Assembly (NCBI GenBank): GCA_042569785.1
Contig: JBHPGW010000004.1
Span: 1 to 64,000, forward strand
DNA from: JBHPGW01 sp042569785
GTDB taxonomy: Bacteria; Planctomycetota; Phycisphaerae; Sedimentisphaerales; Anaerobacaceae
DNA length: 64,000 bases
Direction of reading: 5' to 3'
The notes under the pieces were generated by a model. It was not told the DNA's origin. It made no database searches and saw only the letters and a list, made by a program, of their open reading frames with translations. The translations under genes and the position numbers were made by a program. This document shows, piece by piece, positions 41,543 through 49,619 of this stretch (position 1 is its first letter; every line of letters starts with the position of its first letter).

Positions 41543-41833
41543 TTATTTATCGATTACCGCCATGATACTCGTTTCGTCCATGATCAGATACTCTTTGCCG
41601 TCGATCTTGACATCCGTGCCGGCATAGCTGGTGAATAAAACGATGTCACCTTTTTTGACCTGTAATTTTTTCACGGTGCCGTCATCGAGCACTTTGCCTT
41701 TGCCTACGCTGACGATTTTTCCCTGCTGCGGTTTTTCTTTTGCGGCTTCCGGCAACACGATTCCGCCGGCAGTCTTAGCTTCGGCTTCGAGACGCTGGAC
41801 AAGCACTCTATCTGCCAATGGTCGAATCTTCAT
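41543..41833 (-). CDS. groS: 10-kDa co-chaperonin GroES
   Basis: 96 residues. The start KIRPLADRVLVQRLEAE, the mobile loop (KTAGGIVLPEAAKEKPQQG), and the C-terminal EYLIMDETSIMAVI match GroES in full length. Its ATG overlaps the stop of the upstream receiver-like gene (ATGA at 41830-41833), so the three genes form one operon. No CIRCE operator (TTAGCACTC-N9-GAGTGCTAA) is present upstream. Confidence 0.98.
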   Translation of the reverse strand: MKIRPLADRVLVQRLEAEAKTAGGIVLPEAAKEKPQQGKIVSVGKGKVLDDGTVKKLQVKKGDIVLFTSYAGTDVKIDGKEYLIMDETSIMAVIDK

Positions 41834-42255
41834 TTTGTACTACTCCTTTCAAAAATATTGCTATCGTACTTTTTAATGAACAACCTGTTTAGTTGTTCCA
41901 ATAGTATACTCATATCTACCGGCTTATCGATAACGCTAAAGACATCCAGTTTGAGCGCCTTGCCAAGTAAATTCGCGCCGATTCTTTCTGCCAGCAGTAT
42001 ACACGGCAGAAGTGGGTATCGCATCCGAATTATCTTTACTATCGCCAAAGCGTTGGTCTTTTCCACATCCATATCGATGATAGCGGTGTGGATGCGTTTT
42101 TGCCCGATGACATTGACAAATTCCCCGGCATCGCGGGCAACGAGGAGATTGACGCCTCTGGGCCTGAAAATATCCCGAAGCGCTTGCGGCCAGGCCCAGC
42201 AAGCCTGACTTGCAAGGACGTTTACCTGATCAAATTGTGGTCGCAGTGCTACCAT
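41830..42255 (-). CDS. Receiver-like (response-regulator fold) protein upstream of groES
   Basis: 141 residues from ATG 42255; an in-frame TTG at 42267 would also work. It follows a CheY-like pattern: VNVLASQ strand 1, AIIDMD with a candidate phospho-acceptor Asp (near residues 62-64), LPCILLAE where the usual Thr is Ala, and VIDKPVD with the conserved Lys-Pro. There is no output domain. Only one acidic residue is visible at the strand-1 end, so the metal site is partly degenerate. The 4-base overlap with groES implies translational coupling. A sigma-54-type motif stands directly upstream. Confidence 0.7.
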   Translation of the reverse strand: MVALRPQFDQVNVLASQACWAWPQALRDIFRPRGVNLLVARDAGEFVNVIGQKRIHTAIIDMDVEKTNALAIVKIIRMRYPLLPCILLAERIGANLLGKALKLDVFSVIDKPVDMSILLEQLNRLFIKKYDSNIFERSSTK

Positions 42256-42269
42256 ATCCCAAAACAATG

Positions 42270-42286
42270 TGCAAATATCGTGCCAA
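42270..42286 (-). promoter_or_regulatory. Sigma-54 (RpoN) promoter motif
   Basis: On the minus strand TTGGCACGATATTTGCA matches the -24/-12 consensus TGGCACG-N4-TTGCA at every fixed position. The predicted start of transcription is near 42259, only ~4 bases before the ATG at 42255, so the mRNA would be nearly leaderless. A sigma-54 promoter would also need an enhancer-binding activator, which is not in this window. Confidence 0.55.
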
Positions 42287-42319
42287 AGTACCCATCAAGG
42301 CTCGATATTAACATAACTG

Positions 42320-42334
42320 CCTTATTCAATAAGG
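42320..42334. promoter_or_regulatory. 15-base palindrome in the divergent control region
   Basis: CCTTATTCAATAAGG is a perfect palindrome around a single C, midway between the minus-strand receiver-groESL operon and the plus-strand fusion gene. It could be an operator for either unit; no cognate regulator is identified. Confidence 0.4.
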
Positions 42335-42425
42335 TTTACGATACAGCCCATAAACACCCCCCTCCCTGCCAAAATTCTACTCAAACACGATCCAACTGCC
42401 AAATCGACAGTTAAACCTCCAATCC

Positions 42426-42454
42426 TTGACAACAGGGGCAATTCGGGCTACAAG
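42426..42454 (+). promoter_or_regulatory. Likely promoter of the deoC-pab operon
   Basis: TTGACA (42426-42431), a 17-base spacer, then TACAAG (42449-42454), a weak -10. The first gene starts at 42494. Confidence 0.5.
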
Positions 42455-42493
42455 ATAGGCGAACTAATAACAAATACAGATACGGAACAGAAT

Positions 42494-43567
42494 ATGATAG
42501 CTGTAGTTACAGGAATGGTGGGTGTTGACAAGAAGAGTTTTCTTGAAAAGGCATGTCAATTGGCCGGTGATCGAGGCGAGAAGGTGTTTTTGTGTAATGT
42601 CGGTGAGATGATGTACGCCGAAGCGCCCGATATCCCGCCTGGAAAAATTCTCGATATCCCGATGAAAAGGCTGAGCTTACTGCGGCGAAGTGTTTTCAAG
42701 GACATTATACAAAAGGCCCAAAAGGTTCCTAATCTGATAGTCAACACACACGCGACGTTTAGATGGCGGCATGGCCTGTTCCCGGCGGTGGATTTCGACC
42801 AGATGAGAAAGCTCAACGCCGATATGTATATCAACATTATTGACGGCGTGACATCTCTGCACTATAGACTAAGCGATCAGCATTCAATCGAGCACAGCCT
42901 GAAGGACCTGATCGTTTGGCGTGAAGAAGAGATCATCGGTACCGAAATGCTCTACAAGGGCGTTAATGAGAAGGCTCCTTTTTACTGCCTGGCACGTGGT
43001 GTCGAAGATGAAACCATCGAGACTTTCTACAAGCTGATCTTTGAGCCGAAATGTAAAAGGGCATACCTGAGTTTCCCCATGACCCATGTTGCTGATATAG
43101 CTGATGTTAAAGAAGATATCAACCGTTTCCGCGAGTTGATGAAAAAAAGCTTTATTTGTTTTGACCCAGCCGACCTGGAAGAATCCGATCTGCCTCACCT
43201 GGCCGAAAGCGCAAAGAATAAGGGTCTGGACTATGTCGAGAGTAAGGCGATGGGAAAGGAAGTTAAACTTGATCTGCGGGAAGTAGAGCAGATCGCGCGT
43301 GACATCAACAGCCAGACCTATGCCCGCGATTTTCTGCTGATCGACCAGTCGGACATGATCATAAGCTATATCCCGCAACTGCCCGATGGCAGGCCGGCTA
43401 TTTCGAGCGGGGTCGAACGAGAACTTCAGCACGCACACGAAGCGGCCAAACAGGTATATGTTATCTGGACAGCTAAGCAAAGGCCTTCGCTCTTTGTCAC
43501 TCAGACCGCGACAAAAGTATTTGACTCAGCAACTGAAGCTGTGAAATTCATTCAAAAGAAAAAATAA
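42494..43567 (+). CDS. P-loop-like / nucleoside 2-deoxyribosyltransferase-like fusion protein
   Basis: 357 residues. The N-terminal part starts MIAVVTGMVGVDKKSFLEKA, which resembles the P-loop of archaeal-type adenylate kinases (GxPGxGKTT), but with D for the second Gly, so nucleotide binding may be altered. From about residue 190, KRAYLSFPMTH, then DQSDMIISYIPQLPDG and SSGVERELQHAHEAAKQVYV, resembles nucleoside 2-deoxyribosyltransferases, with Glu in the position of their catalytic nucleophile. The gene sits 13 bases before deoC, which handles deoxyribose phosphate, so a nucleoside-related job is plausible. Assignment is by pattern only. Confidence 0.6.
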   Translation: MIAVVTGMVGVDKKSFLEKACQLAGDRGEKVFLCNVGEMMYAEAPDIPPGKILDIPMKRLSLLRRSVFKDIIQKAQKVPNLIVNTHATFRWRHGLFPAVDFDQMRKLNADMYINIIDGVTSLHYRLSDQHSIEHSLKDLIVWREEEIIGTEMLYKGVNEKAPFYCLARGVEDETIETFYKLIFEPKCKRAYLSFPMTHVADIADVKEDINRFRELMKKSFICFDPADLEESDLPHLAESAKNKGLDYVESKAMGKEVKLDLREVEQIARDINSQTYARDFLLIDQSDMIISYIPQLPDGRPAISSGVERELQHAHEAAKQVYVIWTAKQRPSLFVTQTATKVFDSATEAVKFIQKKK

Positions 43568-43580
43568 TGGAACCACCATC

Positions 43581-44285
43581 ATGGAAAATAACGAATACAA
43601 AATCTCAAAAGAACAATTAGCCGGCTGTATCGACCATACGTTGTTAAGCACTACTGCCACATCTGAGCAGGTCAAACAAATATGCGCAGAAGCTATTGAC
43701 TATGGTTTTCATACCGTATGTGTTAATCCGCGATGGGTCTCTCTGGCAGCTCATGAATTGGCTCGAAGTAAAGTAAAGGTTGGTGGTGTCGTTTCTTTGC
43801 CGTTCGGTGCAGATACCACAAAAATTAAAGTTGCCCAGGCCAATCAAGTCATCTTCGACGGTGCCGACGAGGTTGATATGGTCGCTGACCTGGCCTCGAT
43901 CATAGAGGCTGACTCGAAATACCTGCAGGCTCAATTGCGTGCGATGATAAAGATATGTCACTCGATGCGGCCTGCGGTCTGCCTTAAGGTTATTATTGAA
44001 TCGGCGGCCCTTACATCGGAACAAATTAAATTTGCCTGTAACGCAGCTGACAGTTGCGGGGTCGATTTCGTAAAAACCGCAACAGGATTCGACCCTGCAG
44101 GCGGGGCGACTGTCGAAGATGTTAAACTCATGAAAGAATCGGCTCCGAACTGTAAGGTCAAGGCGGCAGGCGGTATAAGAACCGCCCAACAGGCGATCGA
44201 AATGCTGCAAGCTGGAGCCGAGAGGATCGGCACCTCTTCAGGCATACAGATCATGGAAGAATTTTGTTCAGGATTATCACAATGA
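43581..44285 (+). CDS. deoC: Deoxyribose-phosphate aldolase
   Basis: 234 residues. DeoC cleaves 2-deoxyribose-5-phosphate to acetaldehyde and glyceraldehyde-3-phosphate. CIDHTLLSTTAT (N-terminal), EVDMVADLA, VCLKVIIE (near residues 133-140) and FVKTATGF (Schiff-base Lys near 165), plus AAGGIRTAQQAIEMLQAGAE, are all family motifs. It overlaps pabB by ATGA and follows the deoxyribosyltransferase-like fusion, suggesting nucleoside salvage. Confidence 0.97.
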   Translation: MENNEYKISKEQLAGCIDHTLLSTTATSEQVKQICAEAIDYGFHTVCVNPRWVSLAAHELARSKVKVGGVVSLPFGADTTKIKVAQANQVIFDGADEVDMVADLASIIEADSKYLQAQLRAMIKICHSMRPAVCLKVIIESAALTSEQIKFACNAADSCGVDFVKTATGFDPAGGATVEDVKLMKESAPNCKVKAAGGIRTAQQAIEMLQAGAERIGTSSGIQIMEEFCSGLSQ

Positions 44286-45700
44286 CGCTGCAAACCCAAA
44301 TCATAAATGATCGAACCATTCTTTGCGGGGCCTGTGTTAAGCAGGTCAAGGCCGGCGTAGAGTTGGCCGCTTTGAATGAACTTTTCGCGCAACTTAAGAG
44401 CCCATCGATCCTTGGGGGCAATCCCGCGAAAAAAGATACCGATAGGTTTAGCTACTGGGCAGCGGAACCTAAAGAGATATTTGAATTTCACGCCGGCCAG
44501 GAAAAGCCATTCGAGAAATTACGATCTCTGCTGGACAAATATAAACTTGCTCGGCCTGCCACGCAGGAAAAGGGGATGTTTCTCGGTGGCTGGATAGGAT
44601 ATTTCTCTTACGAACTCGGTAGGTATATTGAAAAGCTGCCCGAGACGACTGTCGACGATATTGCAATGCCCCTTATCAGGCTTTGCTTTTATGACAAGGT
44701 CATTTGCTATGACCATATCGAAGATATGTTTGCGTTGATCGCATTGAAGGTCGATAGTGAAAAAGTAGAAGAGAAATTTAGTTGGCTGGAAAGTTTGTTG
44801 GAAAGGGCCTCTAAAATCACATTGTCTTCACCTGCGGCTGGCGACCTCGAAAATATCGACTTAGGCAAGATCAACTGTAATATGAACCATGACTATTATC
44901 TCAAGACGATCGAGAAAATAAAGCGATACATTTACGACGGGCAGGTTTATCAGGTTAACTTTTCTCAGCGGTTCGATTGTGATTATAATGCCGAGCCTGT
45001 TGCGCTTTTGCACTGGCAAAACCATCACAACCCGAGCGGCTACGCAGCCTATATCGACACCGGTGATTTGGCTATCGTCAGCGCTTCACCGGAGATGTTC
45101 ATCACTATAAATGATCGTTTTATCAGCACCAAGCCTATCAAAGGCACTCGCAGGCGAACCAACCAACCCGACCAGGATACGAAAAATTTCGACGAGTTAC
45201 AGATAAGTGAAAAAGAACAAGCCGAACTGAATATGATAATCGACCTCGAACGAAACGATATGGCCAGGATATGTGTGCCCGGCACGAGAAAAGTTACCCA
45301 GCAGCGAACGATAGAAATATACCCAACTGTTTTTCATGCGGTGGCGACCGTTTCCGGTGAGCTTGCGGGCGATGTCACTATCTGCGATTGTTTAAAAGCA
45401 ATGTTCCCGGGCGGTTCGATCACTGGTGCGCCTAAGGTCAGTTCGATGGAGATCATCGACGAAACAGAACCTACCGCAAGAGGTGTTTATACCGGCTCGA
45501 TAGGATTCATCGGTGTCGATGGAACTGTAAGCTTGAATATTGCCATCCGAACGATTATCATCAAAAACAAAAAAGCCTACGTCCAGACCGGCGGCGGGAT
45601 TGTAGCAGATTCCGACCCCGAGGCCGAATGGCACGAAACAATTACAAAGGCAAGAGCACTGTTAGCGGGTATAAACAGCGTAAACAGGGACATGAAATAG
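44282..45700 (+). CDS. pabB: Aminodeoxychorismate synthase component I (PabB)
   Basis: 472 residues from ATG 44282, overlapping deoC. The enzyme aminates chorismate to 4-amino-4-deoxychorismate for folate. The chorismate-binding half has QVNFSQRF, IKGTRRRT, IIDLERNDMARIC, and MFPGGSITGAPK (near residues 380-391), the PabB/TrpE hallmark. PabC-like lyase follows one base later. No pabA glutaminase gene is in the window. Anthranilate synthase component I is an alternative, but the pabC neighbour favours PabB. Confidence 0.93.
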   Translation: MTLQTQIINDRTILCGACVKQVKAGVELAALNELFAQLKSPSILGGNPAKKDTDRFSYWAAEPKEIFEFHAGQEKPFEKLRSLLDKYKLARPATQEKGMFLGGWIGYFSYELGRYIEKLPETTVDDIAMPLIRLCFYDKVICYDHIEDMFALIALKVDSEKVEEKFSWLESLLERASKITLSSPAAGDLENIDLGKINCNMNHDYYLKTIEKIKRYIYDGQVYQVNFSQRFDCDYNAEPVALLHWQNHHNPSGYAAYIDTGDLAIVSASPEMFITINDRFISTKPIKGTRRRTNQPDQDTKNFDELQISEKEQAELNMIIDLERNDMARICVPGTRKVTQQRTIEIYPTVFHAVATVSGELAGDVTICDCLKAMFPGGSITGAPKVSSMEIIDETEPTARGVYTGSIGFIGVDGTVSLNIAIRTIIIKNKKAYVQTGGGIVADSDPEAEWHETITKARALLAGINSVNRDMK

Positions 45701-45701
45701 T

Positions 45702-46562
45702 ATGGCCGAATATGTTTTTCTAAACGATAAATTAGTTGATGCCGGCAAGGCCTGTGTCTCGGTTAGTGACGGCGGGTTTTTATACGGGGCGGGGCTGTTC
45801 GAGACTATGCGAAGTTATAACGGTGTTGTCTTTACGCTCGACGAGCATCTGGAAAGATTACTCGCCAGTGCCAAGGCCCTTTCGATAGAGGTCAGTTACG
45901 ACAAAGAGTATTTAGCTGACGCTGTCTATAAGCTGCTCAAGGCGAATAAGCTAACCGATGCCAGGATTCGTATGACCGTAACCGGCGGCTCGATGTCCGA
46001 GGCCGAAAAGGGCAAATCCACTTTGCTGATAACCGCGGTAGAATTGCAGTCCTATCCAGATGAGTATTATCAAAAGGGTGTGCAGGTTGTGCTGTGCCCA
46101 TTTAAGCAGAATGTAACGGATCCGACTTGCGGCCACAAAACGTTGAACTATTATTCCCGGATACTTGGGTTAAACTTAGCTCACCAGAAAAGAGCCGCCG
46201 AGGTACTCTGGTTCACGCCCGACAATCGCCTGGCCGAAGGCTGTATAAGCAACGTCTTTCTCGTCAAGGATTCGACTCTTTATACGCCTACACTTGATAC
46301 GCCGGTACTGCCGGGGGTAACGAGAAAAATTATCTGTGAGATCGCGGCAGAAAATTCTGTCAAATTAACTGAAAAAGATTTATATATAGATGACTGTTTA
46401 GAAGCTGATGAAATTTTCATGACTAATTCGGTCATGCAGGTTATGCCGGTTTGTAAACTCGAAGCCCACGACATTGGCGATTACAAGGTTGGGCCAATAA
46501 CAAAAAAACTGATCGGTTGTTTCGACCAATACGTTAAAGACAATTGCCGGGTAAACAAATGA
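45702..46562 (+). CDS. pabC: Class IV aminotransferase, probable aminodeoxychorismate lyase
   Basis: 286 residues. The fold-type IV PLP enzyme has GFLYGAGLFETMRSYNG (near residues 25-41), the PLP Lys in GHKTLNYYSRI (near 145), ECGCISNVF-like EGCISNVFLV and MTNSVMQVMPV. Next to pabB, it most likely releases pyruvate from aminodeoxychorismate to give p-aminobenzoate. Branched-chain or D-amino-acid aminotransferases share this fold and cannot be excluded. It overlaps the next gene by ATGA. Confidence 0.88.
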   Translation: MAEYVFLNDKLVDAGKACVSVSDGGFLYGAGLFETMRSYNGVVFTLDEHLERLLASAKALSIEVSYDKEYLADAVYKLLKANKLTDARIRMTVTGGSMSEAEKGKSTLLITAVELQSYPDEYYQKGVQVVLCPFKQNVTDPTCGHKTLNYYSRILGLNLAHQKRAAEVLWFTPDNRLAEGCISNVFLVKDSTLYTPTLDTPVLPGVTRKIICEIAAENSVKLTEKDLYIDDCLEADEIFMTNSVMQVMPVCKLEAHDIGDYKVGPITKKLIGCFDQYVKDNCRVNK

Positions 46563-47662
46563 AAGTAAAACAGATAGCCGCTAAGATCGACGAGTTGGTG
46601 CCTTTGAAGTTGGCCCAGGATTGGGATAATGTCGGCCTATTGGTAGGCGATGCGAAGCAGAATGTCAAAAACGCTCTGCTGACTATCGATATTACCGAAG
46701 AGGTCGTCGCTGAAGCTAAACGATTAAGGACCGATTTGATTATTAGCTATCACCCCGTGATATGGGACGGATTAAAGCAGGTTACAGCAGGCAATGTCGT
46801 TTACGATCTGATTCGGGCAGGTATTTCGGTATTTTCTGTACATACTGCTATGGACGTAGTGACAGGCGGAGTAAATGACGGCCTGGCAGAAATGATCGGC
46901 ATCGCCAACGCTAAACCCATCGGCGATTACGTTGCCGACCCTGCCGGTGATAGCTACAAGCTTATCGTATTTGTACCGATCAAGACAGCTGCCAAAGTTT
47001 CAAACGCTATCTTCGCCGCTGGTGCAGGCGCGATTGGTAATTACAGTAACTGCGGTTTTGAAAACCACGGCACAGGCAGCTTCAAGCCACTGGAAGGGGC
47101 AACCCCTGCAATCGGAAAAAAGGGCAGGTTGGAAAAGGTTGACGAGATAAGATTTGAAACGATAGTACCTGCCGAAAAACTCAGCAAGGTTATAACAGCG
47201 ATGAAAAAGGTCCACCCATACGAGATGCCGGCCTTTGATATTGTCAAGCTCTATAGCAACCCGGACAAGTTCGGCTTAGGACGCATCGGAAAATTAGAAA
47301 AACCGGTACGCGTAAAAAAGATCATCGAATCAATAAAAAAACATACCGGCGCAAAGGCGTTCGGCATCGTTGGCGACGATAAGCGCATAGTAAAATCCGC
47401 AGCCGTTTGCGCAGGTTCATGCGGAAAGATAATTAATCAGGTGATCGCCGCCGGGTGCGACCTCTACCTGACCGGCGAATTAAAGCACCACCAGGCATTG
47501 GCTGCTCAACAAGCGGGCCTAACCTGCATCTGCCTTAGCCATACCGTCTCGGAAAGATTCATATTAAAAAAATTAGCCAAACAACTGGGAAAGCAGCTCA
47601 AAGAAATAACGATTAATATAAGCAAAACAGACAAGGATCCATTTGACTGGAAGAGATTATGA
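46559..47662 (+). CDS. Nif3-like dinuclear metal-centre protein
   Basis: 367 residues from ATG 46559. The Nif3/DUF34 family has metal ligands in SYHPVIW (near residue 65), VHTAMD (near 100) and the C-terminal GELKHHQAL (near 310); the N-terminal QDWDNVGLLVGD is diagnostic. A central insertion (near 125-230) of the PII-like type is present, as in the long bacterial form. Recent ideas on metal or GTP cyclohydrolase-like activity are not settled. It overlaps scpB by ATGA. Confidence 0.92.
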   Translation: MKVKQIAAKIDELVPLKLAQDWDNVGLLVGDAKQNVKNALLTIDITEEVVAEAKRLRTDLIISYHPVIWDGLKQVTAGNVVYDLIRAGISVFSVHTAMDVVTGGVNDGLAEMIGIANAKPIGDYVADPAGDSYKLIVFVPIKTAAKVSNAIFAAGAGAIGNYSNCGFENHGTGSFKPLEGATPAIGKKGRLEKVDEIRFETIVPAEKLSKVITAMKKVHPYEMPAFDIVKLYSNPDKFGLGRIGKLEKPVRVKKIIESIKKHTGAKAFGIVGDDKRIVKSAAVCAGSCGKIINQVIAAGCDLYLTGELKHHQALAAQQAGLTCICLSHTVSERFILKKLAKQLGKQLKEITINISKTDKDPFDWKRL

Positions 47663-48318
47663 CAGAACAATCACAGGACTTATCAGACGATCAGCCCAGC
47701 GAAGTTGTTGAGCAGGATAGCGACGAAGTTGTAACAGAGCAAACACAGCCTGGGAGCGAAACTGAAGAAGAACAGATCGAAATGCCCGACGAAGAAGTTA
47801 AGGTTACCGCAGAATCGGTGGTTGAGGCGGTGCTCTTTGCCAGCGACGAATCGCTTTCGGTTCAGAGACTCGCTAATATCATTGAGACAGGCACAAAACA
47901 GATACGTCAACACGTTGAGGCCCTTAACGAAAAATACAAGGCTGGCAACAGCGCTTTCCGCATCGCAAAGATCGCAGGCGGTTTCCAAATGCTGACGCTT
48001 AGCCCATTCAACGAGTGGCTGCGAAAACTGCTTCGCGTGCGAAGTGACAATAAACTAAGCCCCGCTGCCCTGGAGACACTTGCGATAATAGCATACAAGC
48101 AGCCGGTGATCCGTGCCGATATCGAAGCGATAAGAGGTGTCGCCGCTGGTGAAATGATCCGCTCGCTGATGTACAAGGGACTGGTCAAGATCATAGGCCG
48201 AGCGGAAATAATAGGTCGGCCGATGCTGTACGGAACAACAAAAAAGTTCCTCGAAATATTTGGACTAAACACGCTAAAGGATCTGCCAAAGATCGAAGAA
48301 TTGAAAAAACCGCAGTAA
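47659..48318 (+). CDS. scpB: Segregation and condensation protein B
   Basis: 219 residues. ScpB is the winged-helix kite subunit of the SMC-ScpAB condensin. The core from VVEAVLFASDESLSVQRLA (near residue 53) to RPMLYGTTKKFLEIFGL matches the family, with the conserved ETLAIIAYKQPVIRADIEAI. The first ~50 residues are an acidic Glu/Gln/Asp-rich extension. ScpA is not nearby. It runs convergently with exbD, with only 8 bases between stops. Confidence 0.94.
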   Translation: MTEQSQDLSDDQPSEVVEQDSDEVVTEQTQPGSETEEEQIEMPDEEVKVTAESVVEAVLFASDESLSVQRLANIIETGTKQIRQHVEALNEKYKAGNSAFRIAKIAGGFQMLTLSPFNEWLRKLLRVRSDNKLSPAALETLAIIAYKQPVIRADIEAIRGVAAGEMIRSLMYKGLVKIIGRAEIIGRPMLYGTTKKFLEIFGLNTLKDLPKIEELKKPQ

Positions 48319-48326
48319 AACTTTTT

Positions 48327-48800
48327 TCAGTTACGACTTTGTGCCGCACCTTTAAGGGCGGCCATTTTGATCTTAGTCGCCTTACTGCTGGCTACTGCGG
48401 CAAGGGCATATTGAGCATCGCTGAAATAAATATCCTTATCGATTCGTAAGGTGACAACCCGATCCTCTAACGCCAGTTTGTCCAGACGAGCATCGATCGA
48501 TCTTGCCAGGGACTCGATCAAAACCTCCGGTCTTGAAGAATGGATCCTTTTGGCGCCCACGGCAAAACCTATTTTCTGATCACTGATTTTCATAATGGTA
48601 ACGGTAGCGGCGCTTGCCTCGTCAGCCGAGTCACTTTGGGCAAATTCACAATCCCCTGGCAGTGATATCTCAAAATTCTCAGCCTCGATAAACTGACTGA
48701 CAACAAGAAAAAAGATTATCAGCAAAAAAACGATATCGATAATAGGCGTCATATTAAAACTGCCTGAATCGTTATCCCTGTTAAATATTTCCATCGCCAT
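48327..48800 (-). CDS. ExbD/TolR-family protein
   Basis: 157 residues. ExbD/TolR: a short cytosolic start (FNRDNDSGSFN), one membrane helix with the key proton Asp22 in MTPIIDIVFLLIIFFLVVSQ, and a periplasmic domain. It is the partner of the ExbB/MotA-like gene 15 bases upstream in the transcript, and of the TonB-like VWA protein before that. The proton-driven complex energises envelope work; which work is not known here. Confidence 0.92.
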   Translation of the reverse strand: MAMEIFNRDNDSGSFNMTPIIDIVFLLIIFFLVVSQFIEAENFEISLPGDCEFAQSDSADEASAATVTIMKISDQKIGFAVGAKRIHSSRPEVLIESLARSIDARLDKLALEDRVVTLRIDKDIYFSDAQYALAAVASSKATKIKMAALKGAAQSRN

Positions 48801-48815
48801 AAAACCTGCTATCGA

Positions 48816-49604
48816 TCAGTTTTTAATCGGTTTCGCCTGCTCGGCCTTTTGTTGCCGTTGCTGCTTTACCAGGATCCGACGTATCCGCGGCATAATATTC
48901 TCAGCTTCTATTACCGCATCGCTTACCAGCGTTTCGATCCTGTTACGAAAGACGCCATATATCGCCAGAGCTGGTATTGCAATCGCCAGTCCCCAGAAAG
49001 TCGTCACCAGCGCAACCGATATTCCGCCTGCCAGTTGTGCCGGTTGAGGCTGACCACCTGCCACCACTATCGTGTCGAAAAGTTTGATCATCCCGAAAAC
49101 CGTACCAAACAATCCGACCATTGGCGAGACGTTACCAATAAGGCTCAGCCATTCGATCTTTCGCAAGAGCCCAGCCGCCTGATCCTGCAAAGATTCGGTC
49201 AGGACGCTTCGCATTCTAAAGAAGTCCCCGCCGCTTTTACTAACTGCCTGGACAACTGCCACACTTACAAGGTTGTCTCTGCCAGTGAGTTGTGTCTCTA
49301 ATTTTCCAATCCCAAACTGCTCGATCGCCTTGACGATTTGTTCGGAAGTTGCTTCAGGCAGCAGTTTTTTCCGCCTGATATTTAGACTATGCTCAACCGC
49401 CAGTGAAACCATCAAAACTGACATCGGAAACAGCACGAACCAGACGATGGGCCCGCCGCTGGCGACAAACTGCCCGAAAAACGTTCGCTGATTTGCCGAG
49501 TTCAGCCCAGAGAAACTATTCTGCATTGCAACCACTACCAAAATAAGTACGAGCACCAGGGCGATTAGCAAGATAACTCTTTTCGACAAAAAACCTTTAA
49601 CCAT
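48816..49604 (-). CDS. ExbB/TolQ/MotA-family proton channel protein
   Basis: 262 residues from ATG 49604, behind a GGGA ribosome site (49616 is an upstream alternative). There are three main membrane segments: an N-terminal signal-like helix (VILLIALVLVLILVVVA), one near residue 45-65, and the paired ones near 145-215. IGNVSPMVGLFGTVFGMIKLF and GGISVALVTTFWGLAIAIPA are the ExbB/TolQ signatures. It pairs with ExbD next door; the long first helix and Gln/Arg/Ala-rich end are typical of this branch. Confidence 0.93.
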   Translation of the reverse strand: MVKGFLSKRVILLIALVLVLILVVVAMQNSFSGLNSANQRTFFGQFVASGGPIVWFVLFPMSVLMVSLAVEHSLNIRRKKLLPEATSEQIVKAIEQFGIGKLETQLTGRDNLVSVAVVQAVSKSGGDFFRMRSVLTESLQDQAAGLLRKIEWLSLIGNVSPMVGLFGTVFGMIKLFDTIVVAGGQPQPAQLAGGISVALVTTFWGLAIAIPALAIYGVFRNRIETLVSDAVIEAENIMPRIRRILVKQQRQQKAEQAKPIKN

Positions 49605-49619
49605 AAAACATCCCAATAA

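Noticed and set aside
42306..42334. A dif-like site (ATTAACATAA, then the palindrome CCTTATTCAATAAGG)
   Set aside because: One arm resembles the XerD half-site, but the other does not fit XerC and the central six bases are not typical; whole-genome skew data would be needed.
41830..42493. A CIRCE/HrcA operator for groESL
   Set aside because: TTAGCACTC-N9-GAGTGCTAA or a close relative is not found upstream of groES or of the receiver-like gene.
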